From positions 1-64,000 of the forward strand of contig JAHEIX010000003.1 in assembly GCA_024639165.1 (NCBI GenBank): a stretch of DNA of 64,000 nucleotides, read 5' to 3'. The notes beneath the pieces were generated by a model. That model did no database searches and had not been told where the DNA came from. It saw only the letters and a program-made list of their open reading frames with translations. Positions 50,263 to 59,253 of this stretch are shown here, in pieces; positions within the stretch are counted from its first letter, which is position 1, and the number at the start of each line of letters is the position of its first letter. The translations under genes were made by a program, and so were the position numbers. The stretch is from UBA7446 sp024639165 (GTDB lineage: Bacteria > Bacteroidota > Bacteroidia > Flavobacteriales > Flavobacteriaceae).

Positions 50263-52713
50263 ATGTCTCAAAATAAAATTTTGTCTTTAGACACCCTTTT
50301 GCCTCAAGATTTAGAAGAAGAAGCGGATTTGATTCCACTGATGACTTCTGACGACGAGGAAGCCATGCTCAAAGAGCCACTTCCAGAAGAGTTGCCCATA
50401 CTTCCGTTAAAAAACACGGTGTTGTTTCCAGGTGTGGTGATTCCAATTACTGCTAGTAGAGACCGCTCTGTGAAACTTATTAATGAAGTAAATAAGGGGA
50501 GTAAATTACTTGGCGTAATAGCTCAACAAAATGGCGATACCAAATCTCCCTCGCCAAGCGATTTGTTTCAAAAAGGTACTCTTGCAAAAGTTTTACGGGT
50601 GCTTAAAATGCCCGATGGCAACACTACGGTTATTCTACAGGGAAAAAAGCGATTTGAAACTACAGGCTATACACGTGAACAACCTTTTTTGAAAGCGGAG
50701 ATCAAAGGTCTTGACGAGGTGCGCCCTGAAGAAGGTGATCCAAATTTTGATGCAATCATCGATTCTATTCGTGATTTGGCATTAAAAATTATTGCTCAAA
50801 ACCCCGAGATACCCTCAGAAGCTTCTTTTGCTATAAAAAACATTCAAAGCAATACATTCTTGGTAAATTTTGTTTCTTCTAACATGAATATGTCGGTTGC
50901 TGAAAAGCAAGAGATATTGGAAATAGACCAATTGGAACAACGCGCCATGTTGTGTTTAAAGAAAATGAATATTGAGTATCAAAAGCTTTCGCTCAAAAAT
51001 GATATTCAAAGTAAAGTACGTACTGACTTAGACCAGCAACAGCGCGAATACTTCTTACATCAACAGATGAAAACTATTCAAGAAGAGCTAGGTGGCGTTT
51101 CTTATGACGAGGAGGTGCACGAGATGCGTGACCGTGCCAAAACTAAGGCTTGGGGCGATAAAGTAGCTGCGCATTTCAAGAAAGAACTTGCGAAACTTGA
51201 ACGGATGAACCCTCAAGTGGCTGAATATTCTGTGCAGCGTAACTATTTAGACTTGTATTTAGACCTGCCTTGGAACACCTATTCTGAGGATTCGTTTGAT
51301 TTGAAAAGGGCACAGAAAATTTTAGATCGAGATCACTTTGGTTTGGATAAGGTCAAACAACGTATAATTGAACATCTTGCCGTACTTAAGTTACGCAACG
51401 ACATGAAATCTCCTATCATTTGTTTGGTAGGTCCTCCAGGTGTGGGGAAGACTTCATTGGGCAAATCTGTAGCTGAAGCCCTAGGTAGAAAATACGTGCG
51501 TATGTCCTTGGGGGGAATGCGCGATGAAGCTGAAATACGCGGACACCGCAAAACTTATATTGGTGCCATGCCAGGTAGGGTAGTGCAGAACATAAAAAAG
51601 GCCACTACATCAAATCCTGTATTCGTTCTTGATGAGCTAGATAAGCTTGCAGAAAGTGCACAGGGCGATCCATCATCAGCCATGCTCGAGGTGTTGGATC
51701 CAGAGCAAAACACCAATTTTTATGACAACTATTTGGAAACAGGCTATGACCTTTCTAAAGTGATGTTTATTGCTACGGCAAACGGACTTTCGTCCATACA
51801 ACCCGCATTACGAGACCGTATGGAGATCATTGAAGTAACAGGCTATACAATAGAAGAAAAAGTACAAATAGGACTCCGCTATTTATTGCCAAAGCAACTT
51901 TCAGAACATGGCCTTGACAAGTCTGCGGTTAAACTTCCCAAAGCAACCATGCAACATATTGTGGCTGGATACACTCGCGAGTCAGGAGTCAGAGGTCTAG
52001 AAAAGCAAATTGCCAAAGTAGTACGTCACTATGCCATGTTACAGGCCAAAGAGACACCAAGAGCATCCAAACTACTGCGTGAAGAGTTAGAAGCCATATT
52101 GGGTCCTGCGAAGATGTTGCGCGACACCTATGAAAACAATAATGTAGCAGGAGTTGTCACGGGTCTTGCCTGGACAAGAGTAGGGGGTGATATTCTATTC
52201 ATTGAATCATCGATCAGCAAAGGCAATGGGGTGTTATCTATTACCGGGAACTTGGGGAAGGTTATGAAAGAATCTGCGACCATAGCCCTACAATATATCA
52301 AGGCACATGCTGCTGAGCTAGCTATAGAAGAAGACTTTTTTTCTAAGTATAATTTTCACATCCACGTGCCCGAAGGCGCTACGCCCAAAGACGGGCCTAG
52401 TGCAGGGATTACCATGATTACTTCTTTGGTGTCGAGCATACTTAAGCGCAAGGTCAAAAACCGTATTGCCATGACGGGTGAAATTACCTTGCGAGGTAAG
52501 GTATTGCCAGTTGGCGGTATCAAGGAAAAGATACTTGCAGCCAAGCGTGCCAACATAAAAGAAATTATTTTAAGCGAGAAAAATCAAGCGGATATCAATG
52601 AGATTCCTGCACGTTACCTTAAAGGCTTACAGTTTCATTTTGTAAAATCTATCGATGAAGTACTTGCCATCGCCATCACCAAACAACGTGCATCGGGTAC
52701 GAAAAAGCAATAA
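50263..52713 (+). CDS. lon: ATP-dependent protease Lon
   Basis: Lon degrades misfolded and regulatory proteins. The 816-residue protein has the N-terminal LON domain (about 45-250), a coiled region, the AAA+ module with Walker A GPPGVGKTS near residue 390 and Walker B VFVLDELDKL, and the protease domain with the catalytic dyad Ser713 in PKDGPSAG and Lys756. ATG at 50263 (MSQNKILSLD) is preferred because upstream codons at 50215 overlap the promoter region. porQ follows after 18 nt. Confidence 0.97.
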   Translation: MSQNKILSLDTLLPQDLEEEADLIPLMTSDDEEAMLKEPLPEELPILPLKNTVLFPGVVIPITASRDRSVKLINEVNKGSKLLGVIAQQNGDTKSPSPSDLFQKGTLAKVLRVLKMPDGNTTVILQGKKRFETTGYTREQPFLKAEIKGLDEVRPEEGDPNFDAIIDSIRDLALKIIAQNPEIPSEASFAIKNIQSNTFLVNFVSSNMNMSVAEKQEILEIDQLEQRAMLCLKKMNIEYQKLSLKNDIQSKVRTDLDQQQREYFLHQQMKTIQEELGGVSYDEEVHEMRDRAKTKAWGDKVAAHFKKELAKLERMNPQVAEYSVQRNYLDLYLDLPWNTYSEDSFDLKRAQKILDRDHFGLDKVKQRIIEHLAVLKLRNDMKSPIICLVGPPGVGKTSLGKSVAEALGRKYVRMSLGGMRDEAEIRGHRKTYIGAMPGRVVQNIKKATTSNPVFVLDELDKLAESAQGDPSSAMLEVLDPEQNTNFYDNYLETGYDLSKVMFIATANGLSSIQPALRDRMEIIEVTGYTIEEKVQIGLRYLLPKQLSEHGLDKSAVKLPKATMQHIVAGYTRESGVRGLEKQIAKVVRHYAMLQAKETPRASKLLREELEAILGPAKMLRDTYENNNVAGVVTGLAWTRVGGDILFIESSISKGNGVLSITGNLGKVMKESATIALQYIKAHAAELAIEEDFFSKYNFHIHVPEGATPKDGPSAGITMITSLVSSILKRKVKNRIAMTGEITLRGKVLPVGGIKEKILAAKRANIKEIILSEKNQADINEIPARYLKGLQFHFVKSIDEVLAIAITKQRASGTKKQ

Positions 52714-52731
52714 TTTGCGTTTTTTGTAGGG

Positions 52732-53745
52732 ATGAAGCAATTTGCTGTTTGTTGGTTGTTGGGTTGCACGGCTTTTTTGAGCGCACAAATTGGGGGTGAC
52801 GCTACATTTCGCTTTCTGGAACTTTCCAATTCGCCACGACAACTCGCATTGGGTGATCCCATAACCCTTCAAGATATGGATATCAGTACCACCCTTGCTA
52901 ATCCAGCCATGATTCGAGGTGAGCACGGAGGTCAAGTTATGGTCAATTATGAGCCTTATTTTGATGGCATCAGTCGCGGAACTGCTGCTTACGCCTATGC
53001 GTTCAACAGGCAAAAAGCCTTGGTTTTTGATGTCAACTACATCAATTATGGCACTTTTGATGGCGCCGACCCCTTAGGCAATCCAACAGGGAGCTTTACG
53101 GGTAGCGAGGTAGCGCTTGGTATTGCAAGTTCTCACTATTTTATCCGTCAAAATATATATATCGGGGCGCGTTTGCGCTATATGCTATCTAATTTAGAGG
53201 CGTATACCTCAACTGCCCTCTCGGGCGATATAGGATTGTATTATAGCCCTATTACCAAGCCTTGGCGAATTGCATTGGTCTATCAGCATATGGGAAGTCA
53301 ATTGACGGCCTATGAAGATGTATTTGAACCCTTACCCGCTAATCTTAGTTTGGGTTTTTCTAGTGCACTTAAACACTTGCCCTTGCGCTGGCATTTAACA
53401 TTTCATCACCTAAATAAATATCCCTTGTATTTTGATAATCCCGAGGATGCAAGTCAAACCTTAGGGGGGGGTACCAACCAAAAACCTGCGGGTTTAACTA
53501 AGAAACTATTGCGCCATGCGTCATTCGGCGTTGAGGTGTTTCCAGGGTCTTTGTTTTCCATTCGTTTGGGGTATCATGCCCAGCGTGCAGCAGAATTACG
53601 TATTTTAGAGCTACGTAATTTTTCAGGTCTATCATTTGGTGTGGGTATGCAACTGCGACGTTTGAGGTTCCAAATAAGTCATGCACGCTATAACGTAGCT
53701 GGAAACCGTACGTTTTTGGGATTAACCCTAGAGCCAAGACGATGA
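52732..53745 (+). CDS. porQ: Type IX secretion system protein PorQ
   Basis: The 337-residue protein has a signal peptide ending FLSAQ, then IGGDATFRFLELSNSPRQLALG, the standard start of PorQ, followed by a beta-barrel of the PorV/PorP type. In Porphyromonas PorQ takes part in the attachment complex that links exported proteins to lipopolysaccharide. The gene is coupled to cmk by an ATGA overlap, an arrangement common in Bacteroidota. It shows that the organism has a type IX secretion system. Confidence 0.9.
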   Translation: MKQFAVCWLLGCTAFLSAQIGGDATFRFLELSNSPRQLALGDPITLQDMDISTTLANPAMIRGEHGGQVMVNYEPYFDGISRGTAAYAYAFNRQKALVFDVNYINYGTFDGADPLGNPTGSFTGSEVALGIASSHYFIRQNIYIGARLRYMLSNLEAYTSTALSGDIGLYYSPITKPWRIALVYQHMGSQLTAYEDVFEPLPANLSLGFSSALKHLPLRWHLTFHHLNKYPLYFDNPEDASQTLGGGTNQKPAGLTKKLLRHASFGVEVFPGSLFSIRLGYHAQRAAELRILELRNFSGLSFGVGMQLRRLRFQISHARYNVAGNRTFLGLTLEPRR

Positions 53746-54413
53746 AAAAACCCTTTGTAATTGCCATAGACGGCGCATCTTCAACAGGTAAAAGTACCCT
53801 AGCCAAGGGACTTGCCAAGGCATTGGATTTTGCACATGTAGACTCAGGCGCCATGTACCGAGGCATTACCCTCTATGCTCAGCAAAACGGCCTTCTCGTA
53901 AATAATAAATTGAACACCAAAGCCCTCTTGTCGCAATTGGACGACATTAATTTGCGTTTTGAAGGCGATACTTTTTGGTTAAATGGAGTTGATGTAAGCA
54001 CTGAAATACGCAGTATGCAGGTCTCTGAAGCGGTAAGCTTGGTGGCAACCATACCGGAAATACGTTCCTTTTTGGTTGCGCAACAACGTATTATGGGTAC
54101 GAACCAATCTGTAGTTATGGACGGACGTGATATAGGTACGGTAGTGTTTCCTAAAGCAGACTTAAAACTTTTTTTAGTTGCAGATGTCAATATTAGGGCG
54201 CAGCGTCGCTTTGATGAACTCAATACCCAAAACGCTCCAACTACTGTAGCGGAGGTGCGTAACAATCTTGTGGAGCGTGATCATCTTGATAGTACTCGCG
54301 CCGATTCACCTCTTGTACAAGCAGATGACGCCATTCTACTCGATGCCACACAGTTTACGGTTGAAAGTATGCGAAACCATGTATTGGACTTGGTAGCCAA
54401 ACGCTTGGGCTAG
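53742..54413 (+). CDS. cmk: Cytidylate kinase
   Basis: Cmk phosphorylates CMP and dCMP. The 223-residue protein has the P-loop IDGASSTGKST, the substrate segment AMYRGITLYA and VVMDGRDIGTVVFP. It is co-translated with porQ, whose function is unrelated. Confidence 0.96.
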   Translation: MKKPFVIAIDGASSTGKSTLAKGLAKALDFAHVDSGAMYRGITLYAQQNGLLVNNKLNTKALLSQLDDINLRFEGDTFWLNGVDVSTEIRSMQVSEAVSLVATIPEIRSFLVAQQRIMGTNQSVVMDGRDIGTVVFPKADLKLFLVADVNIRAQRRFDELNTQNAPTTVAEVRNNLVERDHLDSTRADSPLVQADDAILLDATQFTVESMRNHVLDLVAKRLG

Positions 54414-54446
54414 GTTTTGTATATTTAATGTCCCAATTGAAAACAT

Positions 54447-55466
54447 ATGTACAAGCAAATAATTTATGTTGTTGCCACGACGCTACTGCTTATTTCGTGC
54501 ACCAATAAACCTAAGACTCAAGAAAATAAGACAGCCCATAGCATTGCTGAGCAGTTTACCGTTAGTATACACGACAAAGCAGCACAATCTTTAATTGATC
54601 CAAACGCTTCTTTTGAAATATTGGCTACCGGATTCAAATGGAGTGAGGGCCCTTTGTGGGTGCCAGAGTTACAAGCCGTACTATTTTCCGATGTACCGAC
54701 AAATAAGATCTACAAATGGAGTGAACAGGACAGCCTGCGTATTTTTCTCGAGTATGCCGGGCATACGGGTGAGGGAAACAAAGAATCCAACAGAGGTTCA
54801 AACGGCTTATTGTTGGATAATGAAAACCAATTACTCTTATGCCAGCACGGCGACAGGCGCATCGTTCGTCTAGATGCAAAACTAAGCCAAGCAAAACCCC
54901 AGTTTATAACCTTAGCTGACTCCTATGACAACAAACGCTTTAACAGTCCTAATGATTTAGATATGGATAGTGACGGGAAAATATATTTCACCGATCCACC
55001 ATACGGCCAACCCGGTACCAAAACGGCAGAAATTGGTATTAACGGTGTGTTTAAAGTTGCGCCAAACGGCAAGGTTACCATGTTGATAGACAGCCTTAAT
55101 AGACCAAATGGAATTGCGTTGTCCCTCGATCAAAAAAAGCTATATGTCAATCAGTCTGACAAAGAAAAACCCTTTTTATACAGGTATGAAATTGCAGCAG
55201 ATGGGGCACTTAAAAACGGGAAGATCTTATTTGATTTTAGGCCATTTACTGCACAATTCAAAGGCCTGCCTGACGGATTAAAAATTCACAAGAGTGGTAA
55301 CATATTCGCTACTGGCCCAGGCGGTGTGCATATCATAAGTCCAGTGGGGAAACACCTAGCCACCATTGAGACGGGGAAGCGTACAGCCAATTGTGCTTTT
55401 GATTCCGACCAAACATATTTATACACCACTACAACAGATATGCTTCTACGGGTAAAGTTGAAATAG
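54447..55466 (+). CDS. SMP-30/gluconolactonase-family lipoprotein
   Basis: The 339-residue protein has a lipobox LLISC (Cys at about 18) and a six-bladed beta-propeller of the SMP-30/LRE type: FKWSEGPLWVPEL, the metal-binding NSPNDLDMDSDGKIYFTDP, and NRPNGIALS. Relatives hydrolyse gluconolactone and other sugar lactones using calcium or zinc. The true substrate is unknown. It stands alone between cmk and rpsA. Confidence 0.88.
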   Translation: MYKQIIYVVATTLLLISCTNKPKTQENKTAHSIAEQFTVSIHDKAAQSLIDPNASFEILATGFKWSEGPLWVPELQAVLFSDVPTNKIYKWSEQDSLRIFLEYAGHTGEGNKESNRGSNGLLLDNENQLLLCQHGDRRIVRLDAKLSQAKPQFITLADSYDNKRFNSPNDLDMDSDGKIYFTDPPYGQPGTKTAEIGINGVFKVAPNGKVTMLIDSLNRPNGIALSLDQKKLYVNQSDKEKPFLYRYEIAADGALKNGKILFDFRPFTAQFKGLPDGLKIHKSGNIFATGPGGVHIISPVGKHLATIETGKRTANCAFDSDQTYLYTTTTDMLLRVKLK

Positions 55467-55509
55467 ATTTTTATCCAACGGCCCTATTCTTACAACTCTT
55501 AAAAAATAG

Positions 55510-55541
55510 TTTGTACATCTTGGAGAAAGACATTACATTTG
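55510..55541 (+). promoter_or_regulatory. Promoter of rpsA
   Basis: TTTG (55510-55513), a 20-nt spacer and TACATTTG (55534-55541) form a good Bacteroidota promoter. Transcription would begin near 55546. Confidence 0.7.
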
Positions 55542-55651
55542 CCGTCCTCTTGGGAAGCGCTTTAGAGTAATGCAAGAGCATAAAAATAAATAATCCTTCT
55601 GTAAGGTAGCGCCTTTTACTTCGCCAAACAGAATACAAATATTACCGCAGC
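55542..55651 (+). promoter_or_regulatory. Long 5' leader of rpsA
   Basis: About 105 nt lie between the predicted start point and the rpsA ATG, far longer than the usual 0-25 nt in this window. It contains a possible stem GTAAGG / CCTTTTAC (about 55602-55620, with a 2-nt bulge) just before an unpaired A-rich stretch. Ribosomal protein S1 represses its own mRNA in other bacteria, so this is a candidate control region; no operator is proven. Confidence 0.4.
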
Positions 55652-57538
55652 ATGTCTGACGAAAAACAAGCTGTAGAAGCGACAACGGAAGAAGTTGTCC
55701 CTACAACAGAAACCGCCACAGAGGCAACAGAGACTTTAGAAGCTCAACCCGAGCAAGAAGCTACAGCAACTCCACAAGAAGATTCCACACCAACCGTTTC
55801 ACCTGAAGAATTCCTTTCCAATTTTAATTGGCAAAAATTTGAAGAGGGTATTGAAGCCGTTGAGGATGATAAACTAAAAGAATTCGAACAACTCGTTTCT
55901 GAAAACTTTGTAGATACGCAAGGTGCAGATGTTGTTGTTGGGAAAGTCATTCACATGACCGATCGTGAAGCCATTATCGATATCAACGCCAAATCAGAAG
56001 GTGTTATTTCGCTCAATGAATTTCGCTACAACCCAGACCTTAAAGTAGGGGATACGGTTGAGGTAATGATTGACACCCGTGAAGACAAAACAGGACAACT
56101 TGTATTGTCGCACCGTAAGGCACGTACCATCATGGCATGGGATCGTGTTAATGCTGCACATGACAACCAAGAAGTGGTTACGGGATTTGTTAAATGTCGT
56201 ACCAAAGGTGGAATGATTGTAGATGTATTTGGCATTGAAGCGTTTTTACCTGGCTCGCAAATCGATGTAAAACCAATTCGCGATTACGATCAGTACGTGA
56301 ACAAAAACATGGAGTTCAAGATTGTTAAAATCAACCATGAGTTTAAAAACGTTGTGGTATCCCACAAAGCACTGATTGAAGCTGATATTGAAGAGCAGAA
56401 AAAAGAGATCATTGCGCAACTTGAAAAAGGACAAGTACTTGAAGGAACCGTTAAAAACATTACCTCTTACGGGGTATTTATCGACCTTGGAGGTGTAGAT
56501 GGACTGGTACATATTACCGATCTATCTTGGAACCGCATCAGTCACCCAAGTGAAATCTTGGAGGTAGAGCAAAAGCTCAATGTGGTTATTCTTGACTTTG
56601 ATGATGATAAGTCACGTATTCAACTTGGTGTGAAGCAATTATCACAGCACCCATGGGAAGCCATTGACGAGAAAATGAACGAGGGCGAAACCGTTAAAGG
56701 AAAAGTTACCGTTATCGCTGATTATGGCGCATTTGTCGAAGTAGCTCCTGGTGTTGAAGGTCTTGTTCACGTTTCTGAAATGTCATGGAGTACGCACTTG
56801 CGTTCTGCACAAGACTTTGTTAAAGTAGGAGATGAGGTAGAGGCAGTTATCCTTAACCTTGATCGTGAAGAGCGTAAAATGTCTTTGGGTATTAAGCAAC
56901 TTTCACAAGATCCTTGGACCGATATTACCATCAAATACCCATTGGGCTCGAAGCACACAGGTATTGTTCGCAATTATACCAATTTCGGTGTATTTGTTGA
57001 ATTAGAAGAAGGTATTGACGGCTTAATTTATATCTCTGATTTGTCTTGGACCAAAAAAGTTAAACACCCTTCAGAGGTTGTTACGGTTGGACAAGATCTA
57101 GAAGTGATTGTTCTTGAGTTAGACGTTGAAGGTCGCAAGCTAAGTCTTGGACACAAACAAACAACGGACAATCCTTGGGAGAAATACGCCAAAACATATG
57201 GCGAAGGTTCTAGTCATGAACTTGCCATTACAGAAATTGTTGATAAAGGTGCTACTATAGTGCTTAATGATGACATTACGGCATTTGTTCCGGGTCGTCA
57301 CCTAGAAAAGCAAGACGGTAGTAAACTTGTTAAAGGCGAAGCAGCTGAGTTTAAGGTTATTGAATTTAACAAAGACTTTAAGCGAGTTGTAATGTCTCAC
57401 GCAGCAGTTTACAAAGGTATTGAAGCAGATAATGTGAAAAAATCCAAACGCAAAATGTCTGACAATGCAGAAAAATCTACCCTTGGTGATTTAGACGCAC
57501 TCGCAGATCTTAAGCGCAAAATGGATGGTGAAGCATAA
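55652..57538 (+). CDS. rpsA: 30S ribosomal protein S1
   Basis: S1 binds mRNA leaders. The 628-residue protein has an acidic, Glu/Thr/Ala-rich N-terminal tail (about 1-55) and six S1 OB-fold repeats beginning near residues 93, 172, 260, 346, 434 and 521. Repeats 3-5 carry the clearest motif (YGVFIDLGGVDGLVHITDLSW in repeat 3), and repeat 6 is divergent. A basic-acidic tail ends the protein. It is followed by a symmetric terminator shared with leuB. Confidence 0.95.
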   Translation: MSDEKQAVEATTEEVVPTTETATEATETLEAQPEQEATATPQEDSTPTVSPEEFLSNFNWQKFEEGIEAVEDDKLKEFEQLVSENFVDTQGADVVVGKVIHMTDREAIIDINAKSEGVISLNEFRYNPDLKVGDTVEVMIDTREDKTGQLVLSHRKARTIMAWDRVNAAHDNQEVVTGFVKCRTKGGMIVDVFGIEAFLPGSQIDVKPIRDYDQYVNKNMEFKIVKINHEFKNVVVSHKALIEADIEEQKKEIIAQLEKGQVLEGTVKNITSYGVFIDLGGVDGLVHITDLSWNRISHPSEILEVEQKLNVVILDFDDDKSRIQLGVKQLSQHPWEAIDEKMNEGETVKGKVTVIADYGAFVEVAPGVEGLVHVSEMSWSTHLRSAQDFVKVGDEVEAVILNLDREERKMSLGIKQLSQDPWTDITIKYPLGSKHTGIVRNYTNFGVFVELEEGIDGLIYISDLSWTKKVKHPSEVVTVGQDLEVIVLELDVEGRKLSLGHKQTTDNPWEKYAKTYGEGSSHELAITEIVDKGATIVLNDDITAFVPGRHLEKQDGSKLVKGEAAEFKVIEFNKDFKRVVMSHAAVYKGIEADNVKKSKRKMSDNAEKSTLGDLDALADLKRKMDGEA

Positions 57539-57558
57539 TCATCTAAACTAGATGTAAA

Positions 57559-57588
57559 TAAAAAGGGGCGATTATCGCCCCTTTTTTT
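57559..57588. terminator. Bidirectional terminator between rpsA and leuB
   Basis: The stem AAAAGGGGCGA / TCGCCCCTTTT with a 3-nt TTA loop is flanked by A-run and T-run, so it can stop transcription from both sides. The leuB stop codon (57587-57589) lies in its T-run. Confidence 0.92.
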
Positions 57589-58645
57589 ATGCAATATTGT
57601 TGGCGATAAAATCGCCTACATCTGAAGTGGAATATTTATTCTCAGGGAACACTTCTGGAGTACATACTCCTTTTTCAAGTGCCAAGTCTACTGCAGCTCG
57701 AACGGCTGATGCTTCTTTATCCATATCAAAGTGCGTTAGCATCATGGCGGCAGACAAAATCATGGCAATGGGGTTGGCAATACCCTTTCCTGCTCCTTGT
57801 GGAAAAGAACCGTGTATGGGCTCAAACAACGCATGTGTTTCACCAATAGAAGCAGAAGGTAGCAATCCAATGGATCCTCCAATAACGCTTCCCTCATCGG
57901 AGATGATATCCCCAAATAAGTTACTCGTTAGCATCACGTCAAATTGGTTTGGTGCCAATATCATCTGCATGGCAGCGTTGTCAACAAATAAATAGCGAAG
58001 TTCTACATCGCTGTATGTTTCCTCGTGCATTGCCGTTACTACACGACGCCACAAACGGGAACTCTCTAATACGTTTGCTTTATCAACTAAGGTTAGTATG
58101 TTGCGTCTTTTGCGTGCAGCAGCAAATGCTTTGTGTGCTATGCGTTCAATTTCGGCTTTGGTGTACTGACACAGATCGGAAGCCGTATTTTTATCTGCTG
58201 ATAATTTTTTTTCTCCAAAGTAAATACCGCCAGTTAATTCGCGATACATTTCGAAATCGGTGCCCTTGACTCTTTCTTCTTTCAGGGGGGACTGATGTAA
58301 TAAGGCATCAAAAGTTTTTACAGGTCTGATGTTACAAAACAATCCCAGAGCCTTTCTAATGGCAAGCAAACCTTGTTCTGGACGTACTTTTGCGTTTGGG
58401 TCGTTATCGTATTTTGGATCGCCAATAGCGCCGAACAATACAGCATCACTATCCAAACTTGCTTTCAGTGTAGCTTCGGGCAGTGGGGTGCCTGTTTTGT
58501 CAATGGCAATAGCGCCCATATCTGCATAGGTATAGTGAAAGTCGTGATCGTATGCTTTGGCTACGACATCCAATACTTTGACAGCCTCTTGAATAATTTC
58601 AGGTCCAATACCATCTCCAGGCAGTACTGCTATATTTTTTTTCAT
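57587..58645 (-). CDS. leuB: 3-isopropylmalate dehydrogenase
   Basis: LeuB oxidises and decarboxylates 3-isopropylmalate to the direct precursor of leucine. The 352-residue protein has GDGIGPEI, the substrate-binding segment MYRELTGGIYFGEK, SNLFGDIISDEGS and EPIHGSFPQGAGKG, with the NAD-type C-terminal region. It is the last gene of leuA-leuC-leuD-leuB, 20 nt after leuD. Confidence 0.96.
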   Translation of the reverse strand: MKKNIAVLPGDGIGPEIIQEAVKVLDVVAKAYDHDFHYTYADMGAIAIDKTGTPLPEATLKASLDSDAVLFGAIGDPKYDNDPNAKVRPEQGLLAIRKALGLFCNIRPVKTFDALLHQSPLKEERVKGTDFEMYRELTGGIYFGEKKLSADKNTASDLCQYTKAEIERIAHKAFAAARKRRNILTLVDKANVLESSRLWRRVVTAMHEETYSDVELRYLFVDNAAMQMILAPNQFDVMLTSNLFGDIISDEGSVIGGSIGLLPSASIGETHALFEPIHGSFPQGAGKGIANPIAMILSAAMMLTHFDMDKEASAVRAAVDLALEKGVCTPEVFPENKYSTSDVGDFIANNIA

Positions 58646-58665
58646 GCTGGTTTATTAACTAGTGA

Positions 58666-59253
58666 TTAAGCACGTTTTTGTTCAAATGCTTCAATGGCTT
58701 CTTTCTGACTTATCAAATAATCGATGTCGTCATAGCCGTTTATCAAGCACATTTTTTTGTAGTCATTTATTTCGAATGATACTGCAATGTCTGCTGCATC
58801 AATAATTAGCTTTTGATTTTCTAAATCTACTACAGCTTCAACCGAATTATCTTTGTCAATAGCCGAAAATATACGTTGTAAATTTTGTGGTGTAACCTGG
58901 ATGGGGAGTATGCCGTTGTTGAGGGCATTTCCTTTGAAGATATCGGCAAAAAAGCTTGAAATAACTACTTTGAAGCCATAATCGGCAAGAGCCCAAGCAG
59001 CGTGTTCTCGACTTGATCCGCAGCCAAAATTATTCCCTGCTACTAAGATTGACCCGCTGTACCTTGTTTGGTTTAAGGGGAAGTCCTCTTTGGTTTGCCC
59101 GTCAGTGGTAAACCGCCAATCCCGAAATAGGTTTTCACCAAATCCTTTTCGGTCTGTTGCTTTTAAGAAGCGTGCCGGAATGATTTGATCTGTATCTACA
59201 TTTTCCACTGTTAGTGGAACCATGCTACTTTTAAGAAGTGTAAACTTTTCCAT
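58666..59253 (-). CDS. leuD: 3-isopropylmalate dehydratase, small subunit
   Basis: LeuD forms the swivel domain of isopropylmalate isomerase. The 195-residue protein has VDTDQIIPARFLK and NFGCGSSREHAAWAL, both diagnostic. Its start overlaps the leuC stop by one base (TAATG), giving a coupled 1:1 supply of the two subunits. Confidence 0.96.
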   Translation of the reverse strand: MEKFTLLKSSMVPLTVENVDTDQIIPARFLKATDRKGFGENLFRDWRFTTDGQTKEDFPLNQTRYSGSILVAGNNFGCGSSREHAAWALADYGFKVVISSFFADIFKGNALNNGILPIQVTPQNLQRIFSAIDKDNSVEAVVDLENQKLIIDAADIAVSFEINDYKKMCLINGYDDIDYLISQKEAIEAFEQKRA

